From: Carallia brachiata
Taxonomy: Eukaryota; Streptophyta; Magnoliopsida; Malpighiales; Rhizophoraceae
Assembly: GCA_021464245.1 (NCBI GenBank)
Contig: JADCRB010000002.1
Coordinates: 4,008,573-4,072,572, forward strand
DNA length: 64,000 nt
Direction: 5' to 3'
The translations under genes and the position numbers were made by a program. Positions 22,301 to 35,487 of the stretch are shown here, piece by piece; position 1 is the stretch's first letter, and each line of letters begins with the position of its first letter. The notes below the pieces were generated by a model, which worked only from the letters and a program-made list of their open reading frames with translations, was not told the DNA's origin and searched no databases.

Positions 22301-23039
22301 TAATTTAAAAGTAATTCAACTCAAAATAATTCAAATACAAAATGGCCCAACCCAAATTTGATCCAACCCAACATTTTAACACATCTATGTGGCAACTTTA
22401 TGGTTCTTGCTTAAAACAGTTGAGTATCGGCTGTGCTCCTAATAGTTTCTAGTTTTGCAGTTAAGTGAGGCTTTTGGCCAAACAAATTTCCATTCTGCAA
22501 TTAGTGACTTTTTGAAAACTAATTTTGAAATTGAGGACCTTCTTTCAAAGCCAAGAGCAATGCAACTGAAACAAAGTATCATAGTATTCGATTCCTAACA
22601 AAATATTTGAAGAAATGATTTGCTTCTAATATAATTGACTATTATAATAATTAAACACTTCTCGTGGTTTTGCTGGCTTGGATTGTGTTTTTCAGCAACA
22701 AATGATGGGGCAATACCTTCATAAGTTCTTTTTTAATATTCTGAAACACTATACATAAAATTAACGACGTCGAAATAAAAAGAAATTATTCAAAGCCACT
22801 GTTTTCCCGACTTGAATGCCTTCGGATCTCAATTAAGACTACTAACGCTAAGCTAAGCAAGATAACAATTATTATAAAGCACTAAATATTAAAAGCCAAT
22901 TATGCCCATATAATACAAATAAACACCTTCGAACCTTCGAGGAAATCATTTAGTTGTGGAACATTCTTTGTTTATGTACAAACAAATTGGGAGCGGAGCC
23001 TTAATAGGGTGGCTGCTGGCCATTATCCTAATAGAAACT
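22301..23039. other. Spacer and probable 3' UTR of the NPF8 gene
   Basis: AT-rich sequence without frames. The part next to 23039 follows the transporter stop codon on minus and should hold its 3' UTR. No distinctive polyadenylation signal was chosen. Confidence 0.5.
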
Positions 23040-26000
23040 TTAGGTAGCCTTCTTTTGCTTGTATTTCTTGGCACACACAATGTACACCAACATGTTTAGG
23101 AAACTCAGTCCGCCTAAAAGCCAGAAGTAATAATCCAGATGGCCCCCATTCAGGTTGTTTGGTATCCATCCCACCTTTCCTCCCACAGTTGTGAAGTAAG
23201 TCACAACAGTCAGAATAAAAGAGCTCAGATAATTACCCAAAGACGTCGTCAGAAGTGACAATGCGCTGCATAAACTGCGCATAGCATCCGGAGATTGCTC
23301 ATAGAAAAATTCGAGCTGCCCGATGAAAGTGAACACTTCTGCAGCACCTACCAACATGTATTGGGGGATTTGCCACAAGATACTAAGAGGAACCGCAACA
23401 TCTTTATCCGTCAAGTCAAGCTCTTTGGCAAGCTGCAGGCGCTTGATCTCCACAAAGGCAGCAGCTGCCATGGATAGAATCGAAACAAACAGGCCGATTC
23501 CCATCCTTTGCAACTCCGAGAATCCCCTTTCTTTGCCTGTGAACTTCCTGGCAATTGGAACAATGACCCTATCATAGATCGGCACCCAGCAAATAACACC
23601 AATAACATCAAATGTTGACAGGGAGGCAGGAGGAATGGTAAATGAACCAATTGTTGTGTCCATCATCATCCCTTGTTCAACAAACATTGTTGACATTTGA
23701 GCATAGACAGCAGAAAAGACAATTCCTGTAGCCCAAATCGGGAACATACGAATCAATATCTTCAACTCCTCCACCTGGGTCACGGTGCAAAGCCTCCAGG
23801 AATTAGAGAAGTCCCCACTTTTGATCTCAGCATCAGACAGCACAGCAGCTTTATCAAGGCACCTGCAGAAGGGCAGATTTAGTTAGAACTTCTTGTGGCA
23901 AGATCTTATATTATTTAGTTGTGCTGAACATACACATGAATTCCTACAAGTTACGCCAATGATGGCCATGATTTAATTTCTATGCAGACAGGAACAGTCT
24001 GTTCAAGACACATGGCAGATCAAATTAAACCTCCTTACAAATGCTTCTTTCTTAATCCAAGTCAATTTATCTGCAGTATTGGAAGATTTTTCATAACATG
24101 AATTTGGTGTTGCCGCTTTTCTCAAATAATACCACAAAAATAAAATAAAATACAAAATAATAAAAACTGATTTCTACATATCTCCAGATGCTGAACAACA
24201 GTGAGAAAACCTTGCAAAATGAACGACGGAAAAAGAAAGCAGACACAAATCTATAAATCCATCACACCACCACGCCAAAATTATGTGAAGTCAACAATTA
24301 TTCCGCTAAAAAGGGGCAAAAGTCTACTACAACATAACACGTTTGAATCATCTCTTGTAGGAGATCATCTTCAGTGAAGGTCACCACTGGATCTCAAGCA
24401 ATCAAACTTTTGAGTTAGCACAATACATAGAAGGGAAGATGCAGCAAGATTTAACAATGGCCTAACGGCGAACAGCATGCATTTACTGAAAAAAAAAAAC
24501 CAGAAAAAATGGTGCCTTCCCATTATAGTTCTACATTAGCACCACTATTTGAGATAAAGAAGGTACCAAAGCTCCACGGAAATGGGTAGCTTCAGTGCAT
24601 TGTAAATGACAGTGCAAACTAATCCTCGCATAAAGCTTAGGTAAGTAATAGTTCTCACTGTTGTTCGAACTAAGGCCCTTAAAATCATCTATGCATACTA
24701 CCACGACACACATTCAATAGTGAACCTTTGCATTGCATGCTTTGAGGATGCCGGAAATGTTCCATTCTCTCTAATTTGCAAATTGTGATAACAACTTTTT
24801 ATGACCAAACACCCATCAGAAATTAGAATGGATGAGTAGATGACCCATAAACAATCAATGCATCAACTGAGGAGAATGTAGTAAAAATTACTTTAGTTCA
24901 TCACTGTGCTCCAGCTTCCTGCTTCCTTCAATGGCAGAGCTTTTGTCTTGTGTTTCGTATAGGAGACTCCTATCTTTTGGAACCTCCAGACTCCTCTTAT
25001 GGAATGATGCAACCAGAACTTGGCACATCCTTGTAACAGGGCTCCCCCCTGGTTTCTGAAATCTATAAAGTGGTGTTCCTGAAAAGAAGCTCGCAATGGC
25101 AATGCTCATGAACAATGCAGGAATTCCAAATCCTAAACCCCAACCAGCATTGTCTTGGATATACACCAGTAAACTGCTTGATACAAGAGCACCAATGTTG
25201 ATGGAAAAGTAGAACCAATTGAAGAATGATCCCTTCTTTGTCTTTTCCTTCGGATCAGTATCATCAAACTGATCTGCCCCAAAGGACGAAACACATGGTT
25301 TGATACCACCAGTCCCCAGCGCAATAAGATAGAGCCCAAGGAAAAATACCAAATACTGAGCCGCAGTTGCTGGAGGACACAAAGAACCCACACATTCAGC
25401 AGGCCTTAGTGCAGGAACTGACGCTGAGAGAGTCAAGGTACACATTCCCTGCAACAGTTCACCGCTTTAAGATATGCAGCATACTGAACTTAATACCATC
25501 AACAAAGAAAAACAAGAAAGCAAGAGGGAAAAAAAAAAAACAAAACAAAAGCATGCACTCCTGTTTCTTTGAAAAGCCCGGCCTGTATATCTCACTTGGC
25601 AATGCTAATATTGCCATAGTCTATAAGCAGTTACAACAACAACTACAACAAAACCCTCTGTTGTTGTAGTATAAAAATAAAATAAAATAAAAAATCCTCA
25701 TCCGGCCTTTTCACAGTTTTCAGCATATTATAATGTCATCAAAACCACAAACTTTACACAAAATACTGAATAGAGTCCCGCAGAATAACACCCGACAAGA
25801 AAAGTTTAGAAGTTGAAAATAATGACTGTCAGGAGGCTATTTCAAGCTTCTATTTCCTTATCATCCCTCTCTCATATTCCTTCCAATTCTTAGTATGCTA
25901 TGATTACTGGTTTACCTTCATAAACAAGTTTTAAACAAAGTCTTCAACAAGTCTTGTTAAATAAATGATTTTTTTTTTTTTTTTTGAGTGTGCTGATGGT

Positions 26001-28625
26001 TCAGTAGGGCACCATATAGATATCTGCTGAAGAAAAAGCCATAAAGAAACCTTGCTTTACATTCTGGGATAGATTAAGGAACAAAACTTAAAAATAAACT
26101 CTGATATATAAGCTCAATAGTTATTTCCCCTCTCTCTCTCTCTCAGCCTCTCTCTCCGATTTTTTTTCTCCAACTATAAGTTGTTTAAAAATTAAAGGAT
26201 TGTGCATAGAAAGTTTCAAAAGTAGAAAGCTCCTCATAATTTGCCAAAATACATCCAAAGAGCCTTTGATCCTACTGAATATAATATGGGCACCAAAGTG
26301 ACCTCCATCATCCTGTTTAGTGAAGCATTAAACTGTTATGTTAAAACCAAAATAGAACACGTCAACCAGGGAGATAAATTAAAAATTGAAAGACAGAATT
26401 TAGCATACTGAATGATGGCAAGGCAGCTATTTTGAGACATATTAGCTAGAAAATTAAGCTCCAGGTGCCTAGTTGATGCAAGGATAAAGAGAACTGCTAG
26501 GTAAAGACACTGAAATGAATTATTTGTCAGCAGCATAGTCAGAAAATATAATAGTGGTCAGTGGTGATTACTATAAAATAAATTGTGGAGAAAGCAGCAA
26601 TTGTCCAATATCTTCCCCAATACGCATCTGCTAAGATGGCTCCAATAAGGGGTGCAAAGTAGCAAGTTCCTGCCCAGGTCGATACATTTCTTGCAGCAGA
26701 AACATTTCCTTCATGTAGCTTGGTGGTAAGATAGGTAACAAGATTAGTGGCTATTCCATAGTAAGCCAAACGTTCGCAACATTCGGTACCTGTATGGTAG
26801 AGCATAAATGTCAATGAGATGCCCACTACAATAAAAAAAAAATAGAAAGATAAAATTGATGCAGCACCCAAAATAAAAAGCCATAAAATAAAACAGCACC
26901 TAAGATAAATGGGCATGCTTTCCAATTTCCAGTTTTCTGCTTAAGGACAGGGTTTCCATGAAAATCAACAGAGCCATCTCCTGTGTAGAGTCCACTGCTC
27001 TCATTCTGAATATATAACATAACAAAATACATGAGTACTACTTTGCTTCCATGGCAGAGATCTTAAAGAGAAGACGGATGCTATGTATAATGGCCATGTA
27101 CAATAACTGAAAATGAGCACATGAAGTAATTATTCGATCAATAAAAATTAAAAGTTCTTCTGAGACTCTTTTAGCTACTTCTTGACATGTTTTAGCTGCC
27201 TTGTGAAGATGGGATATTCTCTGAATTAATGCACAGAAAATTAAAGGCCATGTACCTGATCCACTCTATACCAATGCTGTGCACAAGAAATAAATCATCA
27301 AAACTAGTCAATACTAGAGATGACAGCCAGATAAGAAACTCCCTCTTAAACACACCCCCCCAGCTCCCAAAAACAAAGAAAAAAAATCTAAATCCCCTGT
27401 AACTGCAACTTGTGGCTACATAAAGAGCAGTTTAGAGAAAAGTACAACATTCCTCATATTCACATGGGCGCAGTCCAAAGATCACACTTCCCTCTCACAC
27501 ACACACAAAGAAAAAAATCTTTGGTTCCCTTTGTAACTCTTTATTCCTACATAAAGAACTTGTTGTTGCAAAGTTTTAAGAGTCCTTATTCCACATGGGT
27601 GCAGTGTCTCAAATATAAAAAAGAAACAGATTAGGGGCATATTGATCACATTCCACAACATAGACGGCTCACAACTGAACTCTCCAAACACTGGCATAAA
27701 GCCCATCTGACAGAAAGGAGTATGCATGCATCAGTGAATCACGAAATTGAAGTTTGTGCTCAAGCAGAAATGAAGAAACATATCACTCACCAATCCCCCC
27801 TTCCCAACTTAATAAAGAATACACCAATGATTGCTATGAGGAGACCTAGCACAAACTTAATCATCAAACATCGAAAGTTGCCGATGGCATCCTATGACAT
27901 CAAAGGAGCAAGTCAAACAAAGATGCGGGACATGTTTCTTCCGCACCAATTTAAACCGAAAAACAGGAAATAAAGGAAACAATAGCATTAAAGCCCACAA
28001 GACACCAACACAATATGCCTACAAATATAAAAAGGAAACCTAAATTGATCAAGACTAAGCAGAATCCAAATTGAAGGACAGAAATTTTTACAATATCTGG
28101 AATCAAGTGATGAACTGATTTTCATGGAAACTTAAAAAAACTGGTTAAGCGCAAATTTACTAAAACAAAGAGGAACTATACACCAAAAACATCGAGTCCA
28201 GCAAAACTGTCCAAGCAATCCCTTGCAATATTGTAAAATTCTCATAGTTTGCTGCTTTCCTGGTCAAGTTTCAAACTTCATAAAAAACAGAAACAAACAA
28301 GAAACAATTTTCAAGCGTCTTCTCAGACCCACAGAAAATCAAACAACCAAAACCCACCAAAATCGTTTAACATAAAAACAAATTCGAAGCAACCCAAGTC
28401 CACAAATCGATTGAAAAATCTATCTACCAACAGCAAGCATGCATGATTACAATACAGAGGGGCGACAGTTGATCATCATATGTCTGTTATATACAACTTC
28501 AACGCAAGTAAAATTTTAAAAGATCAAAAGAAAAAGAAAAGAAAAGTAAAAGGACTGAGAAGAACCTCTTGAAGGAGTCCATCTTCCAAGAGCGACGTCG
28601 TCTGCTCCTCCGCCACGGAACCCAT
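23040..28625 (-). CDS. NPF8: Proton-coupled peptide/nitrate transporter, NPF8 (PTR2) type
   Basis: Five exons on minus: 28625-28566 (60 nt), 27005-26900 (106), 26789-26572 (218), 25448-24892 (557) and 23862-23040 (823 with stop). All have GT-AG junctions and phases fit, giving 587 residues, the size of plant PTR2-type proteins. It carries the ExxER proton-coupling motif in TM1 ([11 protein letters not shown]), [12 protein letters not shown], the family signature [31 protein letters not shown] in the central loop region, [16 protein letters not shown], and a C-terminal half with [14 protein letters not shown] and [15 protein letters not shown]. The basic tail KKYKQKKAT is typical. Known members (Arabidopsis NPF8.1-8.3) are 12-TM importers of di- and tripeptides at the plasma membrane or tonoplast. 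No break is visible, so it is probably functional. Start at 28625: MGSVAEEQ resembles family N-termini, and the first intron is long (1,560 nt). The exact NPF8 number is not assigned. Confidence 0.94.
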
Positions 28626-30526
28626 CTTCTTCCTTTTTCTCTCTGTGTGTCCGCTCTCCCCAACAATATCTGGCGCGTGTCAATGAGATTCCCAAGCCCA
28701 GAAGCGAGGCTATCTTATATCTTATCTATCTTAATTCTTTGTTTTTTTTTTTGGGAAGATCTATCTTGATTCTATCTCAATTCTTACCTACCGGTCTGTC
28801 TTCTCTTCTATATACGCACATGCATGTCTCGGAAGGACCGTCGCAAAATTTCTGTGCATTTTCTATCATACAAATAATATTCTTTTACAATGTAAAAATG
28901 TTATATGTCTATTTAATATATTATTATAAAACATTTTTATGTCTCCAAAATATGATACGGATAACATAAAATATTTTACATATAATTAAATATTTTTTAG
29001 GGCATACTTATCGATTGAATATTATTTTTTTTTTATTTAAATTCTATTTGAATATATTTAACTGAACAAAATATACTCTAACCAATCAAGATTAAGTCTA
29101 AAAATAGAGTTCAAAGAAAAAATTGTAAAGAATCTAAGTTAGTTAGAGTAGTAGAAAGTGTTTACTTTTTACGAAATTAAAATTTTTTATGAAATATTTT
29201 AATAATTAATAAATTAAATTTTATAAACAATGAGAGATTTATTAGAAAGATGAAAGTTATTCTTATTAAAAGTAAAAAAAAATTAGAAGTATAAACTAAA
29301 AAAAATCATAAAAATTTGAAAATTTAACTGTAATTAAATCACCGTAAATAATAATTTGACGGAAAATTAGACGGTATAAACGGGAATTAGGATGACCAAA
29401 GAGATAATATGGACCAGCCAGAGGAATCTTGGATTGGTTGACGTACGAGATTCAACAATGCGAATTCTAAGTTGTTATCAATGCGAACGGAGTTAATTGG
29501 AGCTGGTACGCTGGCACGCAAACCAACCTAACTTAATTTTTATTTTTGGCCTTTTTCTCGGTGGACCCCATGACAAATGTAACAGTTTTTTAATATTTAA
29601 ATAAAAAAACAACACAATTATTAGACCTCCAGTATAAAACAATTCTAATACAAGGACGGGAGAAATTTATTGACGCAGACAAACATGTTGTTGTTTTTTA
29701 CACATATTTTATATTTGTGTTATATATTAATTTTAATATTATTATATATTATAAGTTAATGAAACAAAAAAATTATAAAAATTTATAAAATTAACAATTA
29801 AATTTGATGTACAATAAACATATAAATAATATATATAATAATTAATCGAATCCTTTCTTTCCACGTCCAATTTCTATTTTTCGATACAAAATTAAAAATT
29901 CAAAACAAAATATTTTAATTAATTATATCAGAAAAACGGGAAAAAATGTTAATGTTAACAAAAAAACAGCAACATTGATAATTTGTTATTTTATTTATTT
30001 ATTTATTTATTTATTGTTGCAGCAAAGCCCAAAGCACAGCTACCTCTGAAAGTAAGATATCTCTGATACGAGTACATGACAGACACGTATTAGATATGAT
30101 AAAAAAATATCTGTCAAAAAATTTTTTTTAATTAAATTAGATATACTTGTCGAACACTTCTAATTTCTTGTATTAGACACGTTTAGATTTTCTTTTTAAT
30201 TTAAAAAAATTCAAAACTTCAATATTTTTTTCTCTGTTTCCTACATGGTAAACCAACCACTTCACCTCAAAAAGTGAAAGAAAATGTCAAAGAATATGCA
30301 CCAAAAGATTTAAAAATTAATAAAATAAAAGAAATTGAAAGAATTAATTGAAAAAAAAACGAATGAACTTGACAAACTGGAAAGGAAAAAAGGCAAAAAT
30401 TCTAACTATCTTTTTTTTCTCGCTCTTTCTTTTTTATTTGGGGTGAGAAAGAGAGAAATAATTTTCAAAAAAAAGTTTATTCTATTTAATTAATAATATA
30501 ATATATATAGTTGTGTCTTAATTATA
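28626..30526. other. NPF8 upstream region and AT-rich spacer
   Basis: About 28626-28800 is the likely 5' UTR and core promoter of the minus-strand transporter (CT-rich leader on the transcribed strand). The rest is very AT-rich with no recognised gene, only short chance frames such as 28739-28969. Confidence 0.5.
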
Positions 30527-30540
30527 CCTGTGTCCAAATC

Positions 30541-31034
30541 TTTTTTTTGACATAAAGCGAAGGTTTTCATAAATTGGAATAATCCAAAGATAACAACGAG
30601 TTTAAGGCATGCAGCGGATTTCCAACTCAATCCAGTGGACAAGAGTTCTCTCTGAGAGGCTACCTAATCCGCTACCTTGTTTGCAGATTGTCTGATGACA
30701 GCACAAGTACAATTAGTCAGAAAACTAAAAAACCTACAAATATCACTAAGGAGTGAGCTTATAGACCATGGTCGGTCAATTGGATTGCCACTGAGTGCGC
30801 AAAAGAGTTCCTGCGAATCAGTTTCTACAGTGATGTTCTGTCCCCCCAGGGAACATGCCAGTTGGATTCCCAGTCGGAGGGCAAAGGCCTCTGCCTTCAA
30901 GGTAGATTGAGAGAACTGTGTGAGGGCTATGCCTTGGATGATTCTGCCCATGGAGTTTCTCGCTACAGCAGCAATGCCAGCTCTTTGTGATTGGGTGGTG
31001 AAGGAAGCATCGCAATTAATTTTTACACAACCCG
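30541..31034 (-). mobile_element. 5'-truncated L1-type LINE with RNase H domain
   Basis: CCTGTGTCCAAATC occurs at 30527-30540 and 31035-31048, a 14-bp target-site duplication. On minus the insert begins within the RNase H domain and ends in an A-tail (T8 at 30541-30548 on plus), as expected of target-primed LINE insertion. The protein has the four catalytic acidic positions of the plant LINE RNase H (RVT_3): NCDAS, LKAEAFAL, ETDSQ and NKVAD. A TAG follows VAD, where the family usually has Trp, so the end is cut by one nonsense codon. The codons before it are open for about 128 residues. Confidence 0.88.
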
Positions 31035-31114
31035 CCTGTGTCCAAATCATTTCAAGGTTAACATGTTACTGTGTATTTCGTGTTGTATTCATGTTTTATA
31101 GGTAGCAAGTTATT

Positions 31115-31330
31115 AGAATGGGAGCTTTTTTTTTTTTATCACGAGAAAATTGTTTTATTAATAATTGTCGAAATCGTATACAAGACTAATGTAAAGATAT
31201 CAGAAAATACCTGTGCAAAATAAGAAAATAACACGATCCAAAAGGCCTATAATTTATATGATCAAAATAACTATTTACAGATAAGGTAGAAAACTCATTT
31301 TGCCACAATCATCTAACGAGAATAAACTGA
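31115..31330 (-). repeat. Dispersed repeat, copy 1 (LINE/SINE 3'-end type)
   Basis: T10 followed by ATCACGAGAAAATTGTTTTATTAATAATTG and on to AAAAGGCCT. The same pattern, diverged, occurs at 62730-62960 (T-run, ACAATGAAACTATTTCATTAATAATCATTG, ...AAAGGCCT). The T-run suggests an A-tailed retroposon on the minus strand. No protein is encoded. Confidence 0.55.
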
Positions 31331-31529
31331 ACACAAAACTTATTGTAATATGATCTTTTAACGAGAAAAACTCTCAACTATAACTTACCCAACTTTAAAA
31401 TGTTAACTATATTTAGCTTAGTTTAAAAAAGTTACAGATAACAGCACCCGCTGCATTTTGGTAGACTTGTAGCTGGCGTCGATTGAATATATATAGCATC
31501 GATTTCTAAAAATATGAAGCTACTGTGTG

Positions 31530-31860
31530 CATGAAGGCAACAACACAGCCCTTTTTTTAAAGAAAGACACCAAAACCCTTACCAAAAGGAACCAAAAAAA
31601 AAAAACAAAAGTGATAAAGGCCGTGTGACAACAACAAAGGCCACAACGGTGGTGGCAACAGAGGTGGCAGTAGCGGCAGCAGAAGAAGCAATTGCACCGC
31701 AACAAAAAAGACTAAAACAATAACACCGGCAATAGAAATGAGGACGACAGCGCTGAAAGCAACAGCGGCTGCTTAAGGGGTGTTGGGGAAGTCTTCAGCG
31801 GCGTCCGAGTTTGTGGGGGCAGCAACGGAAGTGACTGCACTGGCAATAGAAGCAATGACG
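31530..31860. repeat. CAA/GGC-rich low-complexity stretch
   Basis: Dense AACAACA, GGTGGCA, GGCAGCAG and similar triplets on plus. Chance frames on minus are Leu- and Cys-rich for that reason. It replaces the sequence where the N-lobe exons of the kinase would be expected. Confidence 0.5.
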
Positions 31861-32158
31861 AAGACTTTAAGAACGTCCAGCATGTGCAATCACCTATATG
31901 GTATGCCTCAGAGAACATAATTCTGTTTTGCCTGATCACTTGGGCAATATATGCAATAACAATTCGTCGATCCATCAACAGATACAGGATTGGAGACATC
32001 AACGAAACTAGAGTTCAAGCAGAGGCTATCCATAGCCCTAGGGGCAGCAAAAGGTGAACTTAAACAATTATCAGAACAAATCCTTATAATTGAAACAGTG
32101 TAGAATGTTTGATTACTGGAAGTTGTTTTCTGATTGGTGCAGGTTTATGTCATCTGCA

Positions 32159-32596
32159 TGTTGGGGAATTTTCAAAATATAAAAGGTCGTGTCCCCTAGT
32201 TAATTTGGTAGTTATGGAGATGCGTCCATTGATGAAGATACACGTTAAAAGAGTCGTGTCTATGGGGACCAAAAGACGCATCTCTTGACCAAATAACTAC
32301 CGAATTAATCTCCTTATAAATATGTGATGTGGTTAGTCACATAGATATAGAGAAGACAGAAAAATCCACACATTATATAATAGTAATTCTGCAACACTAC
32401 AAAAGTTATTCTCGAGGGCTTGATTTTAATAGTGCAAACTGCAGTCAAGTGTTGTTTCATTTTATCCTGTGAGGGAATTCGCTATAACCTGCTTGCACCG
32501 ATATGAGGGCGAATTTTGCCTTAAGGAAAGTGGCATTGTTACACGACTTGAAGCAATTCTTTCATTTCCAATCTCACCCTCATTTTTGTTCCAACA
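32159..32596 (+). repeat. 5' LTR of the non-autonomous element
   Basis: A 438-bp direct repeat of 35050-35487, with TGTTGG/CCAACA inverted ends and CTGCA immediately to its left. Confidence 0.95.
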
Positions 32597-33229
32597 ATCT
32601 TAAGGCAAAATTATTCAATTTGTGATTGGATCGTTTGAAAGAATAGGCTTCTGACTTGTGGATAAAGGTGTGTTCCTTTTCAATTGTGTGGAACTTAAAA
32701 AAAAAATCCCAAAATAAGGTATGTTTTCTCCCTAATTGTGTGAAAACATCATATTTAAGATCCAAGATAGGAAAATATTACATTTTATTGTTAACACATT
32801 AACATAAGGATTATGTTTTGCATGGAAAATATAAGAGCACGATGTACTTCATTTGAAATTGCTAGTTTCCATGCAAGTTAAAAAAAAAAATGATAATGAT
32901 GAATGTGTTGACCAATTACAACGTTATGTAGTTATTAGAATCATTAAGTATGATGATTTATTGCACGTTACATGCGTGTATATATTTGGATGATGGTTTG
33001 CATACACATACTTGAAGATATCACGTTGAATTGTTCATCTATAAACATAATCATATTTAATATATGACATGGGACATATAAACTGTTTACACTTATGGAA
33101 TGCCATTGGTTATATACTTGAATAATTGTTCTACTTGCACAAGAAACTTCTACATCTAGTACAAAAAAAAAAAAAAGATTTGACTTTAGATGGTTTTTAG
33201 TACTGATGTTGCATGGAAATACATGACGA

Positions 33230-33231
33230 AT

Positions 33232-33272
<41 letters not shown>
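33230..33272. repeat. (TA)n microsatellite
   Basis: A run of about 20 TA units with one interruption, inside the non-autonomous LTR element and shortly before its minisatellite. Confidence 0.9.
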
Positions 33273-33275
<3 letters not shown>

Positions 33276-33336
33276 GTATGCTATAGATGGAGTCTCTAGA
33301 ATTATAATTCCAAAAGACATCAAATTAAAATGTGGA

Positions 33337-34110
33337 GGGGTGACTCTTAGTGGAAAGAGTCATTACCATTGATGGGAAGAGATGTGATTTTTCATGAGAA
33401 GAGACGTAACTCTTTAACGAAAAAAAGACGTTACTCTTCAATAGAAGAGACGAAACTCTTCAAAGAAAGAGACATGACTTTTCGTAAGAAAATGCATGAC
33501 CGTTAGTAAGAAAGGATACGAACCTTTATAGGAAAAGATGCGACATTTCATATAAAGAGTTATGACTCTTCATGGAAAGAGACGCGACCTTTGATGGAAA
33601 GAGACGTGATCTTTCAAGAGAAGAGATGAGACTCTTCAAAGGAAGAGACGTGACTTTTCATAAGAAAAGATATGGCCATTAGTGGGAAGGGATGCGACCC
33701 TTTATGGGAAGAGATGCAACTTTGCATGGAAAGACACATGACTTTTCATGGAAAGAGATGCGACTCTTCATGAAAAGAGATGTGACTCTTCGAAAGAAAA
33801 GACGTTACTCTTCAAGAGAAAAGACGAGATTTTTCAAAGGAAAAAACATGGCTCTTGACAAAAAGATACGATCTTTAGTGGGAAGAGTCATGACCATTGA
33901 TAGTTCCATGAAAAGAGATGTGACTCTTTAAGAGAAAAGACGTTACTCTTCAAGAGAAGAGACGAAACTCTTCAAAGGAAGAGACATGACTCTTGGTCGG
34001 AAAAGACACAACTCTTAATGGGAAAAGATGTGACCCTTAATGGGAAGAGATGCGACTTTTGTAAAGAAAGACATGTTTTTTCGAAAAGTGTTATAACTTT
34101 TCAAAAGTGA
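33337..34110 (+). repeat. 22-bp minisatellite with hairpin units
   Basis: About 35 tandem, diverged units of the type CATGGAAAGAGATGCGACTCTT. Each unit holds AAGAG and CTCTT separated by about six bases, so each can form a small stem-loop on one strand. A higher-order pattern is visible: the block GACGTTACTCTTCAA, then GACGAAACTCTTCAAAG, then GACATGACTC recurs at about 33427, 33801 (variant) and 33939. It lies wholly inside the non-autonomous LTR element. Open frames across it are by-products, since 22 is not a multiple of 3. Confidence 0.9.
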
Positions 34111-35049
34111 CTATTCACAGTTTTCTCATATGTCAAATTATTTTCTTTCTTTTAGAAGAAAGTATTGGATAGCATAGAGACAATTGTGCTATAGTACAAA
34201 CAATTTGATATAAATATTATAATGCTCATGGATCGCGATCACTGGAGTAAAAGTCTCCAATACATTTGGAGTTAATAGCCCTTTAGAGTGAAATGGTGAG
34301 ATATGAACTGTTAGTTTAACGGTATCTCTCAATATGTTTTAGTAACCACGTAGTGGTTCATGGTACTATGGTAATTAGATAAGACTTTTGAAAAGTCAAT
34401 TGCATGTTAAAAGAAGGTTAATCCTTAACTAAAAGGTTAACAAGAACTTGATGAATGAGTTATCAAATGAGGGGTGGGTTCAAGTCCATAATTACTAATC
34501 ACCCATGATGGATGCTCAACTCAACGCTTGATACAACGTCAAGTCTTGAGTTTTCAATGAGTTAAAGGACATCATCAGTGTGATTGAAGCACTATACTTA
34601 AATTATTTTCATCCCGAGGTTACATAGTGCTTGGTTCCCGCAGTTTACTTGGGAGGATGAGTTTATACAACTCTTAACAGACTTTGTAAAAGTTGCCTTA
34701 TCGCGGGGGCACTTAGTCTGCCTATGTGGATGTGGAATGATGTCGTTCCAATAAGTTTAAGGACTTAACTTTAAAACATCCATGAAAAGGATATGAACAC
34801 ATGATCATACACGTGTCACATAAACTATAGAGATGTTTGTAGTTGTAAGGTCAATTGTGTGAAGTGGTTCTACAGCTCACCGATAAGAATAGTTGGTTTC
34901 AAGGCATAGTCCACCATATTATTCAGGTTTGTTGTAACGTACACTTCACTATGTAGTGGTTTCAAGGTGTAGTCCACCACTGCTTATGCAATTGACAATC
35001 AGAATTGCTAAAATTGTTATATTTTCAAATTTTGAAAATGACGGGGGAT

Positions 35050-35487
35050 TGTTGGGGAATTTTTAAAATATAAAAGGTCGTGTCCCCTAGTTAATTTGGT
35101 AGTTATGGAGATGCGTCCATTGATGAAGAGACACGTTAAAAGAGTCGTGTCTATGGGGCCCAAAAAACGCATCTCTTGACCAAAAAACTACCGAATTAAT
35201 CTCCTTATAAATATGTGATGTGGTCAGTCACATAAATATAGAGAAGACAGAAAAATCCACACATTATATAATAGTAATTCTGCAACACTACAAAAGTTAT
35301 TCTCGAGGGCTTGATTTCAGTAGTGCAAACTGTAGTCAAGTGTTACTTCATTTTATCCTATGAGAGAATTCGCTATAACCTGCTTGCACCGATATGAGGG
35401 CGAATTTTGCTTTAAGGAAAGTGGCATTGTTATACGACTTGAACCAATTCTTTCATTTCCAATCTCACCCTCATTTTTGTTCCAACA
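35050..35487 (+). repeat. 3' LTR of the non-autonomous element
   Basis: A 438-bp partner of 32159-32596, followed by the CTGCA duplication and then directly by kinase coding sequence (TGCCCTAAATCCTCC). Confidence 0.95.

Larger units (their letters stand above)
32159..35487 (+). mobile_element. Non-autonomous LTR retrotransposon with internal minisatellite
   Basis: Two 438-bp LTRs (32159-32596 and 35050-35487), each starting TGTTGG and ending CCAACA, flanked by CTGCA at 32154-32158 and 35488-35492 (5-bp target duplication). I count about 17 substitutions between the LTRs (about 3.9%) and no length difference, so it is older than the chromovirus. The internal 2.45 kb has no gag or pol, a 22-bp tandem array at 33337-34110, and a purine tract (ACGGGGGAT, 35041-35049) just before the 3' LTR. 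No clear tRNA primer site follows the 5' LTR. Size and lack of coding fit a LARD-like element mobilised in trans. Confidence 0.93.

Noticed and set aside
33692..33931. Apparent basic protein over the minisatellite
   Set aside because: A by-product of the 22-bp purine-rich repeat; no start context and no homology expected.
33337..34110. CRISPR-like appearance of the repeat array
   Set aside because: Units are contiguous and diverged without unique spacers, and the array is inside a plant LTR element.
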